Below, piece by piece: positions 16,720 to 25,518 of a DNA stretch of 64,000 nucleotides. Below the pieces are notes generated by a model. That model had not been told where the DNA came from. It did no database searches and saw nothing but the letters and a program-made list of their open reading frames with translations. The stretch spans positions 434,001 through 498,000 of the forward strand of contig NZ_JACHWN010000002.1 of NCBI RefSeq assembly GCF_014191375.1. Direction: 5' to 3'. Each line of letters begins with the position of its first letter. Position 1 is the stretch's first letter. The DNA comes from Mesorhizobium sp. RMAD-H1. GTDB lineage: Bacteria; Pseudomonadota; Alphaproteobacteria; Rhizobiales; Rhizobiaceae. A program made the translations under genes and the position numbers.

Positions 16720-17799
16720 ATGCAGAATAAAACATATAAGGGCGCCCTGCCCCATAATCCGGAACTGCACGAATTCGTCGTGACCGCGGTCTTCAAGCGT
16801 GACGTGTTTTCCGAGACCCGCGCCGGCTATTTCGTCGGCGATCAGGAAACGCGGGTGATCCGCCGCCTGGTCAGCGCCGCGCCCTGGTGGTCTCGCCCGC
16901 TCGCCTGGATCCTGGCGAGGCGCGAGATACGCGGCCTCAAGACGGTGCGCGGGCTGAAGGGCGTGCCGCAGCTGATCGCCACGGACAGACACGGCCTCTA
17001 CCGCTCATGGACGGAGGGCACGCCGCTGCACCTCGCCCGCCCCACGGATCCGAAATGGTATCGCAGCGCCCATCGCATCCTGCGCGACATGCGCCGCCTG
17101 GGCGTCACCCATAATGATCTGGCCAAGCCGCAGAACTGGCTGATGACACCGGATGGAGAAGCCGCGGTGATCGACTTCCAGCTCGCCTCCGTCCATCGTC
17201 ACCGCGGGCCGCTCTACCGCATGATGGCGTATGAGGATTTCCGCCATCTCATCAAGCAGAAGCGGGCTTTCGCCAAACATCTGATGACACCGACGGAAAA
17301 GCGCATCCTGGCGCGCCGCTCGCTGCCTTCGCGCATCTGGCTCGCCACCGGCAAGAAGCTCTACAATCTTGTCACGCGCGGCCTTTTCCACTGGTCCGAT
17401 GGGGAAGGCACTGGCGACCGCATCGACCGGGAAGGCCCGGCGATCATTGCCGCGCTGAAATCCGATCCCCGTGTCAGCGACGTGGCGCTGGCGCTCTATT
17501 CGCTGCCCGCCAAGGGCGTCGGCATCTATGCCTTCGTCGAGACGGCCAAGGCCGACGAGCGCAGCCTGCGGGCGCGGCTTAAGGGCACGAAGGTCGAGCT
17601 GATTCAGCCGGTGGCGCATCTGCCCCGCCGCGCCGACGGCATGATACGCGACGACATCCTGCGCCTGATCGCCATGAACCAGATGACGGAGCTCGACGAT
17701 CTGCTGGCGCGCGAACCGGAGATGCGCCCCTTGGTCGAGGCGCTGGCCGCCCACCGCCTCAACTTCACCGACCGCCGGGTGACGCAGCTCGAGCGGTGA
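16720..17799 (+). CDS. Serine/threonine-type kinase fused to an AMP-ligase C-terminal-like domain
   Basis: Residues 20-165 look like a small RIO/lipopolysaccharide-kinase type phosphotransferase: catalytic loop HNDLAKPQNWLM with D133 and N139, and metal-binding D152 in VIDFQLA (DFQ in place of DFG). Residues about 240-325 (IIAALKSDPRVSDVALALYS, GVGIYAFVE, HLPRRADGMIRDDILRLIA) strongly recall the C-terminal lid domain of acyl-CoA synthetases and other AMP-forming ligases. The lysine that normally follows the conserved glycine is methionine here (G307-M308), so adenylation by this domain is unlikely. No ligase N-domain is present nearby. Target and role are unknown; it is divergent from the UPF0303 gene. 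Confidence 0.75.
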   Translation: MQNKTYKGALPHNPELHEFVVTAVFKRDVFSETRAGYFVGDQETRVIRRLVSAAPWWSRPLAWILARREIRGLKTVRGLKGVPQLIATDRHGLYRSWTEGTPLHLARPTDPKWYRSAHRILRDMRRLGVTHNDLAKPQNWLMTPDGEAAVIDFQLASVHRHRGPLYRMMAYEDFRHLIKQKRAFAKHLMTPTEKRILARRSLPSRIWLATGKKLYNLVTRGLFHWSDGEGTGDRIDREGPAIIAALKSDPRVSDVALALYSLPAKGVGIYAFVETAKADERSLRARLKGTKVELIQPVAHLPRRADGMIRDDILRLIAMNQMTELDDLLAREPEMRPLVEALAAHRLNFTDRRVTQLER

Positions 17800-17828
17800 G
17801 ATAGTCTCTCCGCTGGCATGCCCATCTT

Positions 17829-18132
17829 AGCGATTCATGTTTTGATGGAATCGCTTGGCTTCTTCTGGGCCGTTGCTGTGACGGACAGGTAGAGGCATGG
17901 ATCCCAGTGACAAGCACTGGGGTGACGGCTGCTTTGCTGTTGGCAGCCAAGTTTCAAGCTTTCCGCTTGGCAGAACAGTCTTTGGCAGCGCGGAGATATC
18001 TCAACCCCGTCATCCCAGTGCTTGTCACTGGGATCCATGCCTCTACGGTTCTCCTGCATGCGGGGGGCCGAAGGACGGGCGAGACTCGTGGCTCGGCCCC
18101 GGCAATGCCGACAGGCAGATGAGGGGCAATCT
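17829..18132. repeat. Intergenic repeat block: family C inverted repeat with 42-bp arms, plus smaller palindromes
   Basis: This 300-base gap carries no gene. At 17829-17853 is a GCGATTC/GAATCGC hairpin. At 17888-17928 and 18007-18048 are inverted arms of about 42 bases that differ at only one or two places; each arm itself holds a CCCAGTG/CACTGGG hairpin. The 78-base spacer holds a further GCCAAG/CTTGGC stem, so the whole could form a cruciform. At 18105-18122 is GCCGACAGGCAGATGAGGGG, the inverse of one end of family A. These are typical non-coding repeats; transposition genes are absent. Confidence 0.8.
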
Positions 18133-19011
18133 TCACCCCAGATATTTCTTGAAGAAGGCGATTGTCCGGCTCCAGGCGAGATCAGCCGCCTCCTTGTCAT
18201 AGCGGGCGGCTGACGTATCATTGTTGAAGGCGTGGTTGGCGCCTTCGTAGATATGAAGCTCGAAGGTCTTGCCGTCCTTCTCCAGCGCCGCCTTGTAGGC
18301 GTCGATCCCGGCATTGATGCGCTCGTCGAGCCCCGCATAGTGCAGGAGCAGCGGCGCCTTGATCTTCGCCACGTCGTCCGTCTTCGGCTGGCGCCCGTAA
18401 TAGGCGACGCCGGCATCGAGATCCGGCGCATTGACGGCGAGCTCGTTCACCATCCCGCCGCCCCAGCAGAAGCCGACGGCGCCCACCTTCGCCGTGGTCA
18501 GGTCGTTCTCCTTGAGATAGCCGACCGTCGCCACCGCATTGGCGATGGTTGCCGTTGGGTCGAGTGCGCTGATCATCTCGCGCGCCTTGTCCTCGTCGGC
18601 GGGCGTTCCGCCCGAGGGCGAGAGGAAATCCGGAGCCAGCGCCACGAAACCTTCCAGCGCCACGCGCCGTGCGACATCGCGGATGTGTTCGTTGAGCCCG
18701 CGATTCTCATGGATGACGATGACGGCGGGGAGCTTGCCCGTATCGCCCGCAGGCCGCACCATATAGCCCTTCATCTCGGTGCCGCCCGCACCGGGATAGG
18801 TGATGTCCGAGGCCGTGATGCGCTGGTCGTCCGCGGCCACGATCGCGGCTTGCGCGGAATTCGCCGCCAGCATCGGCGCGATCATGGCCGCCGCCGCGCC
18901 CGATCCGGCGAGTTTGGTCAGCTTTTCCATGAAGCCGCGGCGGTCGAGGGTCAGATGGGTGTATTCGTCATAGGCATCGATCATGGCCTGGGTGATGACA
19001 GGCTTTTCCAT
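18133..19011 (-). CDS. Dienelactone hydrolase-family hydrolase with Tat-type signal
   Basis: The 292-residue protein has an alpha/beta hydrolase fold of the dienelactone hydrolase type, with the nucleophile cysteine in GFCWGGG, an Asp in HYAGLDERINAG and a His in EGANHAF. Its N-terminus contains DRRGFMEKLTKLAGSG followed by an Ala-rich segment ending ANSAQA, a twin-arginine signal with a 22-residue n-region, so it is probably exported. The ATG at 19011 follows AGGGAGAAGAG. Such YghX-like proteins hydrolyse esters or lactones; the substrate here is unknown. It is divergent from uvrD. Confidence 0.88.
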   Translation of the reverse strand: MEKPVITQAMIDAYDEYTHLTLDRRGFMEKLTKLAGSGAAAAMIAPMLAANSAQAAIVAADDQRITASDITYPGAGGTEMKGYMVRPAGDTGKLPAVIVIHENRGLNEHIRDVARRVALEGFVALAPDFLSPSGGTPADEDKAREMISALDPTATIANAVATVGYLKENDLTTAKVGAVGFCWGGGMVNELAVNAPDLDAGVAYYGRQPKTDDVAKIKAPLLLHYAGLDERINAGIDAYKAALEKDGKTFELHIYEGANHAFNNDTSAARYDKEAADLAWSRTIAFFKKYLG

Positions 19012-19257
19012 CGCTCTTCTCCCTGCTCGAAACACTTCGTTGAAGATATACCGCTGGGCATTTCGATCAAGCGAACACCGTCCGCCGTTTCGATCGGCCA
19101 GATCGCATTCCAAGGCTTATGAGCATATTTTCAGATGCTGCAATGCCTTGAATTGCTGTATGATTTCAGGTGGAAACTGGCCCTCGGCTGCCGCAAACGC
19201 GCAATATCTGTGCTCTGTTACTGGTGTTTCGGCCCCGAATCACTACATCAGGAGGAA

Positions 19258-21828
19258 ATGTCAGACTTTCCGGACGACATGCCATTCTTTGGGGACCCTG
19301 CCGCGCAGCGTGCGCAGGCGGGCGGTTCCGTTGCGCCCGGCGGCATCGCCGCGCGGGCCATGAAGGCGCGCGCCGCAGTTCCGGGCTATCTTCAGGGTCT
19401 TAATCCCGAACAGCGCCTCGCCGTCGAGACGACCGAGGGCCCGCTCCTGGTGCTTGCGGGCGCCGGCACCGGCAAGACGCGCGTGCTCACCACCCGCATC
19501 GCCCATATCCTGTCGCAGGGGCTCGCCTATCCCAGCCAGATCCTGGCCGTGACCTTCACCAACAAGGCGGCGCGCGAGATGAAGGAGCGCATCGGCGTCC
19601 TCGTCGGCGGCGCGGTCGAGGGCATGCCCTGGCTCGGCACTTTCCATTCGATCGGCGTCAAGCTGCTGCGCCGCCATGCGGAGCTCGCCGGCCTCAGATC
19701 CGATTTCACCATTCTGGATACCGACGATGTCATCCGGCTGATCAAGCAGCTGATCCAGGCCGAAGGCCTCGACGACAAGCGCTGGCCGGCACGCACCTTC
19801 GCCAATATGATCGACGGCTGGAAGAACAAGGGCCTCGGCCCCTCCGAGATTCCGGAGGGCGACGCCCGCTCCTTCGCCAATGGCAAAGGACGCCAGCTCT
19901 ATCAGGCCTATCAGGACCGGCTGAAGACGCTCAACGCCTGCGATTTCGGCGACCTGCTCTGCCATCCGATCCGCATTTTCCGGAGCCATCCCGATATTCT
20001 CAGGGAATATAACGCCCGGTTCAAATACATTCTCGTCGACGAATATCAGGACACCAACACCGCGCAATATATGTGGCTGCGGCTGCTGGCGCAGCGGCCG
20101 CAGGGGTCCCGTCCGGCCGAAGGACGAGCGCGCGACCGCGCGCCGGGCGACGTTTCGCCCGCCCCCGCGGAGGCCAGCGAGCGGAGCGTGCGTGCGGCCG
20201 TGAGCGAAAATAAAGTCAACATCTGCTGCGTCGGCGACGACGACCAGTCCATCTATGGCTGGCGTGGCGCGGAGGTGGACAACATCCTGCGCTTCGAGAA
20301 GGATTTTCCGGGCGCCGCCGTCGTCCGCCTTGAGCGCAACTACCGCTCCACCGCGCACATCCTTGGCGCGGCCTCGCACCTGATCGCGCATAATGAGGGC
20401 CGTCTCGGCAAGACGCTGTTCACCGAGGCGCCGAACCCGGAAGATGACAAAGTCAATGTTCACGCCGCCTGGGATTCCGAAGAGGAAGCCCGCGCCGTCG
20501 GCGAGACGATCGAACAGCTCCAGCGCAAGGGCCACAATCTCAACGACATGGCGATCCTGGTCCGCGCCTCTTTCCAGATGCGCGAGTTCGAGGACCGTTT
20601 CGTCACGCTCGGCCTGAATTACCGCGTCGTCGGCGGCCCGCGCTTCTATGAACGGCTCGAAATCCGCGATGCTATGGCCTATTTCCGCGTGGTCGCGCAA
20701 GCGGCCGACGATCTTGCCTTTGAGCGCATCATCAACACGCCGAAGCGCGGGCTTGGCGAGGCCGCCATCCGCCAGGTGCATGATTATGCCCGCGCCCGCG
20801 ACATCCCCATGCTCGCCGCCGCCGCCGATCTGGTTCAGACGGAGGAGCTGAAGCCCAAGCCCCGCTCGGCGCTGAAGGAAGTGGTCGACAATTTCAACCG
20901 CTGGCAGTCGCTCATCGATTCGACACCTCACACCGAGCTTGCCGAGATGATCCTCGACGAGAGCGGCTATACCGCCATGTGGCAGAACGACCGCTCGGCG
21001 GAAGCGCCGGGGCGGCTGGAAAACCTGAAGGAGCTCATCCGCTCCATGGAAGAGTATGAGAGCCTGCGCGGCTTCCTTGAGCATGTGGCGCTGGTGATGG
21101 ATGCCGAGCAGAACGAGGAGCTCGACGCCGTCAACATCATGACGCTGCATTCCGCCAAGGGGCTGGAGTTCGAGACCGTGTTCCTGCCCGGCTGGGAGGA
21201 AGGCCTCTTCCCGCACCAGCGTTCGCTCGACGAGGGTGGACGCTCGGGGCTGGAGGAAGAGCGCCGCCTCGCCTATGTCGGCCTGACGCGCGCCAAGAAG
21301 AATTTGCACATCTGGTTCGTCTCCAACCGCCGCATCCATGGCCTGTGGCAATCGACCATCCCCTCGCGTTTCCTCGAAGAACTGCCGGAGGCGCATGTGG
21401 AAGTGGCCGAAGCCGGCAATTCCTATGGCGGCTATGGCGGCTACGGCCAGTCGCGCTTCGACCGCGCCGACCCGTTCCAGAACAGCTATTCCACCCCCGG
21501 TTGGCAACGTGCCCAACAAAACCGCTCGGAAGCGACGCGCTCGAACTGGGGCTCGCGCTCGGGCGCAAATGTCGAGCGCATCGGCTATGGCGAGGCCGAT
21601 TCCGGCTTCGGCGCCGGGCGCGGCTCGGTCAAGGGCCGCACCATCGACGGCGAGCTGGTCGCGAAATCCGTCTCCGATACGCCCTCGGCCTTCAAGCCCG
21701 GCGACCGGGTGTTCCACATCAAGTTCGGCAATGGCAACATCGCCGCCATCGACGGCAACAAGCTGACCATCGATTTCGACCGCGCCGGACAGAAGCGCGT
21801 GCTGGACAGTTTCGTGCAGCGGGTTTGA
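19258..21828 (+). CDS. uvrD: UvrD/PcrA-type ATP-dependent DNA helicase
   Basis: This SF1A 3'-5' helicase of nucleotide excision and mismatch repair has all motifs: Walker A AGAGTGKT (about 67-74), VDEYQDTN (motif II), GDDDQSIYGWRGAE (III), LERNYRS (IV), MTLHSAKGLEFE (V) and RLAYVGLTRAK (VI). The last 45 residues (FKPGDRVFHIKFGNG to the end) match the PcrA tail that contacts RNA polymerase. About 39 residues (280-318, bases 20095-20212) of Arg/Ala/Pro/Glu-rich sequence are inserted between motifs II and III. The start at 19258 follows AGGAGGAA. Length is 856 residues, above the usual 720-750 because of this insert and a Gly/Tyr/Ser-rich linker near 715-780. Confidence 0.93.
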   Translation: MSDFPDDMPFFGDPAAQRAQAGGSVAPGGIAARAMKARAAVPGYLQGLNPEQRLAVETTEGPLLVLAGAGTGKTRVLTTRIAHILSQGLAYPSQILAVTFTNKAAREMKERIGVLVGGAVEGMPWLGTFHSIGVKLLRRHAELAGLRSDFTILDTDDVIRLIKQLIQAEGLDDKRWPARTFANMIDGWKNKGLGPSEIPEGDARSFANGKGRQLYQAYQDRLKTLNACDFGDLLCHPIRIFRSHPDILREYNARFKYILVDEYQDTNTAQYMWLRLLAQRPQGSRPAEGRARDRAPGDVSPAPAEASERSVRAAVSENKVNICCVGDDDQSIYGWRGAEVDNILRFEKDFPGAAVVRLERNYRSTAHILGAASHLIAHNEGRLGKTLFTEAPNPEDDKVNVHAAWDSEEEARAVGETIEQLQRKGHNLNDMAILVRASFQMREFEDRFVTLGLNYRVVGGPRFYERLEIRDAMAYFRVVAQAADDLAFERIINTPKRGLGEAAIRQVHDYARARDIPMLAAAADLVQTEELKPKPRSALKEVVDNFNRWQSLIDSTPHTELAEMILDESGYTAMWQNDRSAEAPGRLENLKELIRSMEEYESLRGFLEHVALVMDAEQNEELDAVNIMTLHSAKGLEFETVFLPGWEEGLFPHQRSLDEGGRSGLEEERRLAYVGLTRAKKNLHIWFVSNRRIHGLWQSTIPSRFLEELPEAHVEVAEAGNSYGGYGGYGQSRFDRADPFQNSYSTPGWQRAQQNRSEATRSNWGSRSGANVERIGYGEADSGFGAGRGSVKGRTIDGELVAKSVSDTPSAFKPGDRVFHIKFGNGNIAAIDGNKLTIDFDRAGQKRVLDSFVQRV

Positions 21829-21968
21829 AATCGTCCACAGCTGCGGTTAGTCGAAATATTTTTTTCGTTTTTCGCTGTTACAAGCATATTATACCCACAA
21901 CGCACCAATTCACGCCAAACTATTCCTTAACGCGCTCATGAAGCCCGGCTAGTTTCGCAGCAATTTTG

Positions 21969-21989
21969 GGGAACCCCGCTTCGGTTCCC
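21969..21989 (+). promoter_or_regulatory. Hairpin in the leader of the symporter gene
   Basis: A stem GGGAACC/GGTTCCC with a 7-base loop lies 15-24 bases upstream of the symporter start. It could be the end of uvrD transcription or a structure affecting translation of the symporter; there is no clear T tract, so the function is undecided. Confidence 0.4.
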
Positions 21990-22012
21990 GTTGTTATGCG
22001 AAAGTGAAAAAC

Positions 22013-23374
22013 ATGTCCCACACAGCGACCAAATCGTCGCCGAAGCCGTTCTATGCGTCCTTCGGTTTTCAGGTGCTTGCGGCCATGGTCGTCGGGCTTG
22101 TCCTTGGCCTCGTCGCCCGCAATATGGGTGTCGATGCGGCGGGCAGTCCGAACTGGCTGACCGTCACGCTCCAGACCATCGGCAATATCTTCGTGCAGCT
22201 TCTGCGCGCCCTGGTGCCGCCGCTGGTCTTCACGGCAATCGTCGCCTCCATCGCCAATCTGGCGGCGCTCCAGAACGCCGCGAAGCTGGTCTGGCAGACC
22301 CTTCTCTGGTTCGCCATCACCTCGTTCATTGCGGTGGTGATCGGCATCGCGCTCGGCCTCATCATCCAGCCCGGCATCGGCACGGGCGTGGCGCAAACGG
22401 CTGCCAAGGCCCCCTCCTATACCGGCTCATGGCTCGACTTCCTGAAAGGTCTCGTGCCCGCCAACATGCTCGGCCTCGAAGCCAGCACCAAGGTAGCCGA
22501 GGGTACCGCCAGCACGTCGCTGAACTTCAACGTGCTGCAGCTCCTCGTCATTTCCATCGTCTTTGGCGTCGCGGCGCTGAAGGCCGGTGAAGCGGCCAAG
22601 CCCTTCCTCGCCTTCAACCAGTCGCTGCTCGTGATCGTGCGCAAGGTCCTGTGGTGGGTCATCCGCCTGACGCCGATCGGCACCATCGGCCTGCTCGGGC
22701 GTGCCGTCGCACAATATGGGTGGGGAACGCTGGCACAGCTCGGCTGGTATGCCGCCGCCATCTATATCGGCCTCGCCATCGTGCTGTTCCTGGTTTACCC
22801 GGTGCTGCTTGCCGCCCATGGGCTGAAGCCGTCCCGCTTCTTCGCGGGCGCATGGCCGGCGATCCAGCTCGCCTTCGTCTCGCGCTCCTCGGTCGGCACG
22901 CTGCCGGTCACCGAGACCGTGACCGAAAAGAGCCTCGGCGTGCCGCGTGAATACGCCGCTTTCGCCGTGCCGCTGGGCGCCACCACCAAGATGGACGGCT
23001 GCGCCGCGATCTATCCGGCGATCTCCGCCATCTTCATCGCCCAGTTCTTCGGCCTGCCGCTCGGCGTTCAGGAATATGTGCTGATCGTCTTCGTCTCGGT
23101 CCTGGGCTCCGCCGCGACCGCAGGCCTGACTGGCGCGACCGTGATGCTGACCCTCACCCTCTCCACGCTCGGCCTGCCGCTGGAAGGCGTCGGCCTGCTG
23201 CTCGCCATCGATCCCATCCTCGACATGGGCCGCACGGCGGTCAATGTCGCCGGACAGGCGCTCGTTCCGGCAATCGTCTCCAAGCGTGAGGGCATACTGG
23301 ATGAAACCATCTACAATGCCGAAAAGCGGATCGACGATGCCGATCCGGTTCACGCTGTTCCCCAGACCGCTTGA
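22013..23374 (+). CDS. Dicarboxylate/amino acid:cation symporter (DAACS family)
   Basis: The 453-residue inner-membrane protein belongs to the GltP/DctA/EAAT family of sodium- or proton-coupled symporters for glutamate, aspartate or C4-dicarboxylates. It has the hairpin segment FVSRSSVGTLPVTET (serine-rich HP1), PLGATTKMDGCAAIYPA in TM7 (family NMDG replaced by KMDG), and DPILDMGRTAVNVAGQALV in TM8. I use the ATG at 22013; a GTG at 22004 in frame would add three residues. The gene stands alone after uvrD, so regulation and exact substrate are not evident. Confidence 0.9.
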   Translation: MSHTATKSSPKPFYASFGFQVLAAMVVGLVLGLVARNMGVDAAGSPNWLTVTLQTIGNIFVQLLRALVPPLVFTAIVASIANLAALQNAAKLVWQTLLWFAITSFIAVVIGIALGLIIQPGIGTGVAQTAAKAPSYTGSWLDFLKGLVPANMLGLEASTKVAEGTASTSLNFNVLQLLVISIVFGVAALKAGEAAKPFLAFNQSLLVIVRKVLWWVIRLTPIGTIGLLGRAVAQYGWGTLAQLGWYAAAIYIGLAIVLFLVYPVLLAAHGLKPSRFFAGAWPAIQLAFVSRSSVGTLPVTETVTEKSLGVPREYAAFAVPLGATTKMDGCAAIYPAISAIFIAQFFGLPLGVQEYVLIVFVSVLGSAATAGLTGATVMLTLTLSTLGLPLEGVGLLLAIDPILDMGRTAVNVAGQALVPAIVSKREGILDETIYNAEKRIDDADPVHAVPQTA

Positions 23375-23406
23375 AGCCAGAGGCCGGGAGAAATCCCGGC
23401 CAAAAC

Positions 23407-23901
23407 TTATTGGGGCTTCCCGTTCGCCCAGGTCACGTTACCGGCAAAGAGCGGGATCGTGGAGATCGAGGTCTTGGCCGAGCCGTCCTGCACCTGAGCC
23501 GCATGGACGAGATAGATCAGCGTATCGTTCTTCTTGTCGTAGATGCGGGTGATGACCAGCTTCTTCCAGATCAGGCTGGTGCGCGAGGAAAAGACGCGCT
23601 CGCCGCTTTCGCTCAAATCGATGTCGCCGACGGTGATCGGCCCCGTCTGCTGGCAGGAGATGGAGGCGTTCGACGGATCCTCGAACCAGTTGCCTTTCTG
23701 CAGCCGATCGATGATGCCGCGCTCGAACGAGGCGAGATGGCAGGTGACGCCCTGCACCTTCGGGTCCTGAACGGCATCGATGACGATGTCGTTGCCGAGC
23801 CAGTCGACGCCGACCTTGCCCACTTCTTCCGCAGCGGCAGGGATGGCTTGGCCCAGGACAGCGCCGGCGAAAAGCGCCATGGCGGCGAGAATATGCTTCA
23901 T
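23407..23901 (-). CDS. CreA family periplasmic protein
   Basis: The 164-residue protein starts with a signal peptide (MKHILAAMALFAGAVLG, cleavage near PAAAEE) and then matches CreA: KVQGVTCHLASFERG, DPSNASISCQQTGPI, TSLIWKKLVITRIYDKKNDT and KTSISTIPLF. Its function is unknown despite the name. The ATG at 23901 has a strong GGAGG site. Two conserved cysteines (in VTCHL and ISCQQ) could form a disulfide in the periplasm. It is convergent with the symporter gene. Confidence 0.9.
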   Translation of the reverse strand: MKHILAAMALFAGAVLGQAIPAAAEEVGKVGVDWLGNDIVIDAVQDPKVQGVTCHLASFERGIIDRLQKGNWFEDPSNASISCQQTGPITVGDIDLSESGERVFSSRTSLIWKKLVITRIYDKKNDTLIYLVHAAQVQDGSAKTSISTIPLFAGNVTWANGKPQ

Positions 23902-24022
23902 CGAAACCTCCGGTAAGGGCAGTGACGGAAAGTGGAATATGCCCCGCGACAGAATTGGGACGCCCCGGCGGAGTTTGCAAGGAGGATGGTGGAGGGGACG
24001 GAAAACAGGGTTTCGATCCTGT

Positions 24023-24652
24023 TTATGCCCATTTATCGAGAAAGGCGTCGATATCGAGCGCCTGCATGTCGGGAATCGCCTCATAGAGCCGCTCCACCGG
24101 CCAGTCCCACCAGCAAAGCATGAGAAGCCGCTCGATTATACCTGGATCGAAGCGCGGGCGGATGACGCGCGCCGGACTGCCGGCGACGATGGTATAGGCG
24201 GGCACATCCTTCGTCACCACGGCATTGGCGCCGATCACCGCCCCATGGCCGATCGAAACGCCGGGCATGACCACCGCCCCATGCCCGATCCAGACGTCAT
24301 GGCCGATCGAAACGCGCCGTGCCTGGCGGCGGACGCGGAACTGGCTGTCGACGCCCAGATAGCGGAAATATTCGTTGGGCCGGTAGCTCAGCTTGTGCGT
24401 GGTGACGCGCTCCATCGGATGTTCGAGCGCATTGATGCGCACATTGGCGGCAATCGAGCAGAAACGGCCTATATCGGCGTAAATCCCCTCGCCATGGCGC
24501 TCGAAATAGCTGAAATCGCCCACCGTCACGTCACGCAGGATCACCCGCTCGCCGATCTCCGCATAGCGCCCGAGCTTCACCGATTTGAGCTGCGCCGTGG
24601 GGTGAATGCGCGGCTCGTCATTCTGGAAGCGCAGGTCGTTTTCATCGTTCAT
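24023..24652 (-). CDS. Hexapeptide-repeat acyltransferase, phosphonate-associated type
   Basis: The protein has a left-handed beta-helix built of hexapeptide repeats ([68 protein letters not shown]), like CatB/xenobiotic acetyltransferases. Specific stretches such as [38 protein letters not shown] and WWDWP match the phosphonate-metabolism subfamily (TIGR03308-like) often found with phn genes, yet no phn gene is in this window. I use the ATG at 24652 (209 residues); a GTG at 24685 would extend it by 11 residues. Substrate is unproven. Confidence 0.85.
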   Translation of the reverse strand: MNDENDLRFQNDEPRIHPTAQLKSVKLGRYAEIGERVILRDVTVGDFSYFERHGEGIYADIGRFCSIAANVRINALEHPMERVTTHKLSYRPNEYFRYLGVDSQFRVRRQARRVSIGHDVWIGHGAVVMPGVSIGHGAVIGANAVVTKDVPAYTIVAGSPARVIRPRFDPGIIERLLMLCWWDWPVERLYEAIPDMQALDIDAFLDKWA

Positions 24653-24722
24653 TGCGGCAGGCTCGCTTGAATTATCGGCGGCCACGCTTTTCGCGGCCGT
24701 TCGGAGTGCCTATAATAGAGGA

Positions 24723-24884
24723 ATGAAGATGGTGCACGATCATAGTTTGCGGAAATACACGCTGGCGGCCCTGACGGCGTTTCTCGCCGCCGGCGCGACC
24801 GGCCTGGCCTTTGCCGGCTGGCTCAACCATGGCGAGGGCATTTTCCAGTCGATGATCCAGACTGGTCTGTCCTGGTGTTTCTAG
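24723..24884 (+). CDS. Small single-pass membrane protein upstream of SCO
   Basis: This open frame of 53 residues (MKMVHDHSLRKYTLAALTAF to the end LSWCF) has one strong hydrophobic segment near residues 11-32, a WLNHGEGIF stretch and a C-terminal Cys-Phe. It ends 18 bases before the SCO gene and runs in the same direction, so it is probably cotranscribed. The position, composition and my recollection of similar small proteins before SCO genes in related genomes support a real gene, but the ribosome site is not strong. Function is unknown; a role with copper or cytochrome oxidase assembly is only inference. Confidence 0.6.
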   Translation: MKMVHDHSLRKYTLAALTAFLAAGATGLAFAGWLNHGEGIFQSMIQTGLSWCF

Positions 24885-24902
24885 CCGAAATGTTCCCGCC
24901 CC

Positions 24903-25484
24903 ATGCGTAAAGCCCTCCCCGTCTTTTTCATCGCCCTGATTGCGGTCGTCGCCGGCGCGCTTACCTTCAATCTCTGGCGCGACCGCTCCAAGGGCGATGA
25001 TGCCCCCTTCGGCGGGCCGTTCCAGCTCGTCGCCACCAATGGCCAGCCGATCACCGAAGAAGCCTTCCGCTCGCATCCCTCGGCGATCTTCTTCGGCTTC
25101 ACCCATTGCCCCGATGTCTGTCCGACGACGCTTTTCGAGCTCGATGGCTGGCTGAAGCAGCTTGGGCCCGAAGGCGAGAATATCCGCGCCTATTTCGTCA
25201 CGGTCGATCCTGAGCGGGACGATGTGGAGACGATGAAGGCCTATGTCGGCAATGTCTCCCAGCGCATCACGGGCATCACCGGCCAGCCGGACAAGGTGGC
25301 CGCGATGCTGAAATCCTATCACGTCTATTCCCGCAAGGTCCCCGGTGAAAACGGCGATTACACCATGGATCACACGGCCTCGATCTTCCTGCTCGACGCC
25401 AAGGGACGCTTTCGCGGCACCATCGCCTATGGCGAAAACCCCGCTACAGCGATCGGGAAGCTGAAGAAGCTGGCGGAAGGGTAG
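24903..25484 (+). CDS. SCO1/SenC family copper-binding protein
   Basis: The 193-residue protein has a membrane anchor (about residues 5-22) and a thioredoxin-like domain with the copper-binding pair CPDVCP at 69-74 and a distal His (about H157) in YTMDHTASIFLL. SCO proteins deliver copper to the CuA centre of cytochrome c oxidase or keep its cysteines reduced. It follows a small membrane protein gene by 18 bases. The ribosome site is weak. Nothing here shows direct copper regulation. Confidence 0.92.
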   Translation: MRKALPVFFIALIAVVAGALTFNLWRDRSKGDDAPFGGPFQLVATNGQPITEEAFRSHPSAIFFGFTHCPDVCPTTLFELDGWLKQLGPEGENIRAYFVTVDPERDDVETMKAYVGNVSQRITGITGQPDKVAAMLKSYHVYSRKVPGENGDYTMDHTASIFLLDAKGRFRGTIAYGENPATAIGKLKKLAEG

Positions 25485-25518
25485 ATAGTTATAGAAAAGT
25501 GAGAACCCGTTGGCGGGA

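Noticed and set aside
19261-21717. An 818-codon minus-strand open frame
   Set aside because: It lies opposite uvrD, whose helicase motifs are all intact, and shows no recognisable domain.
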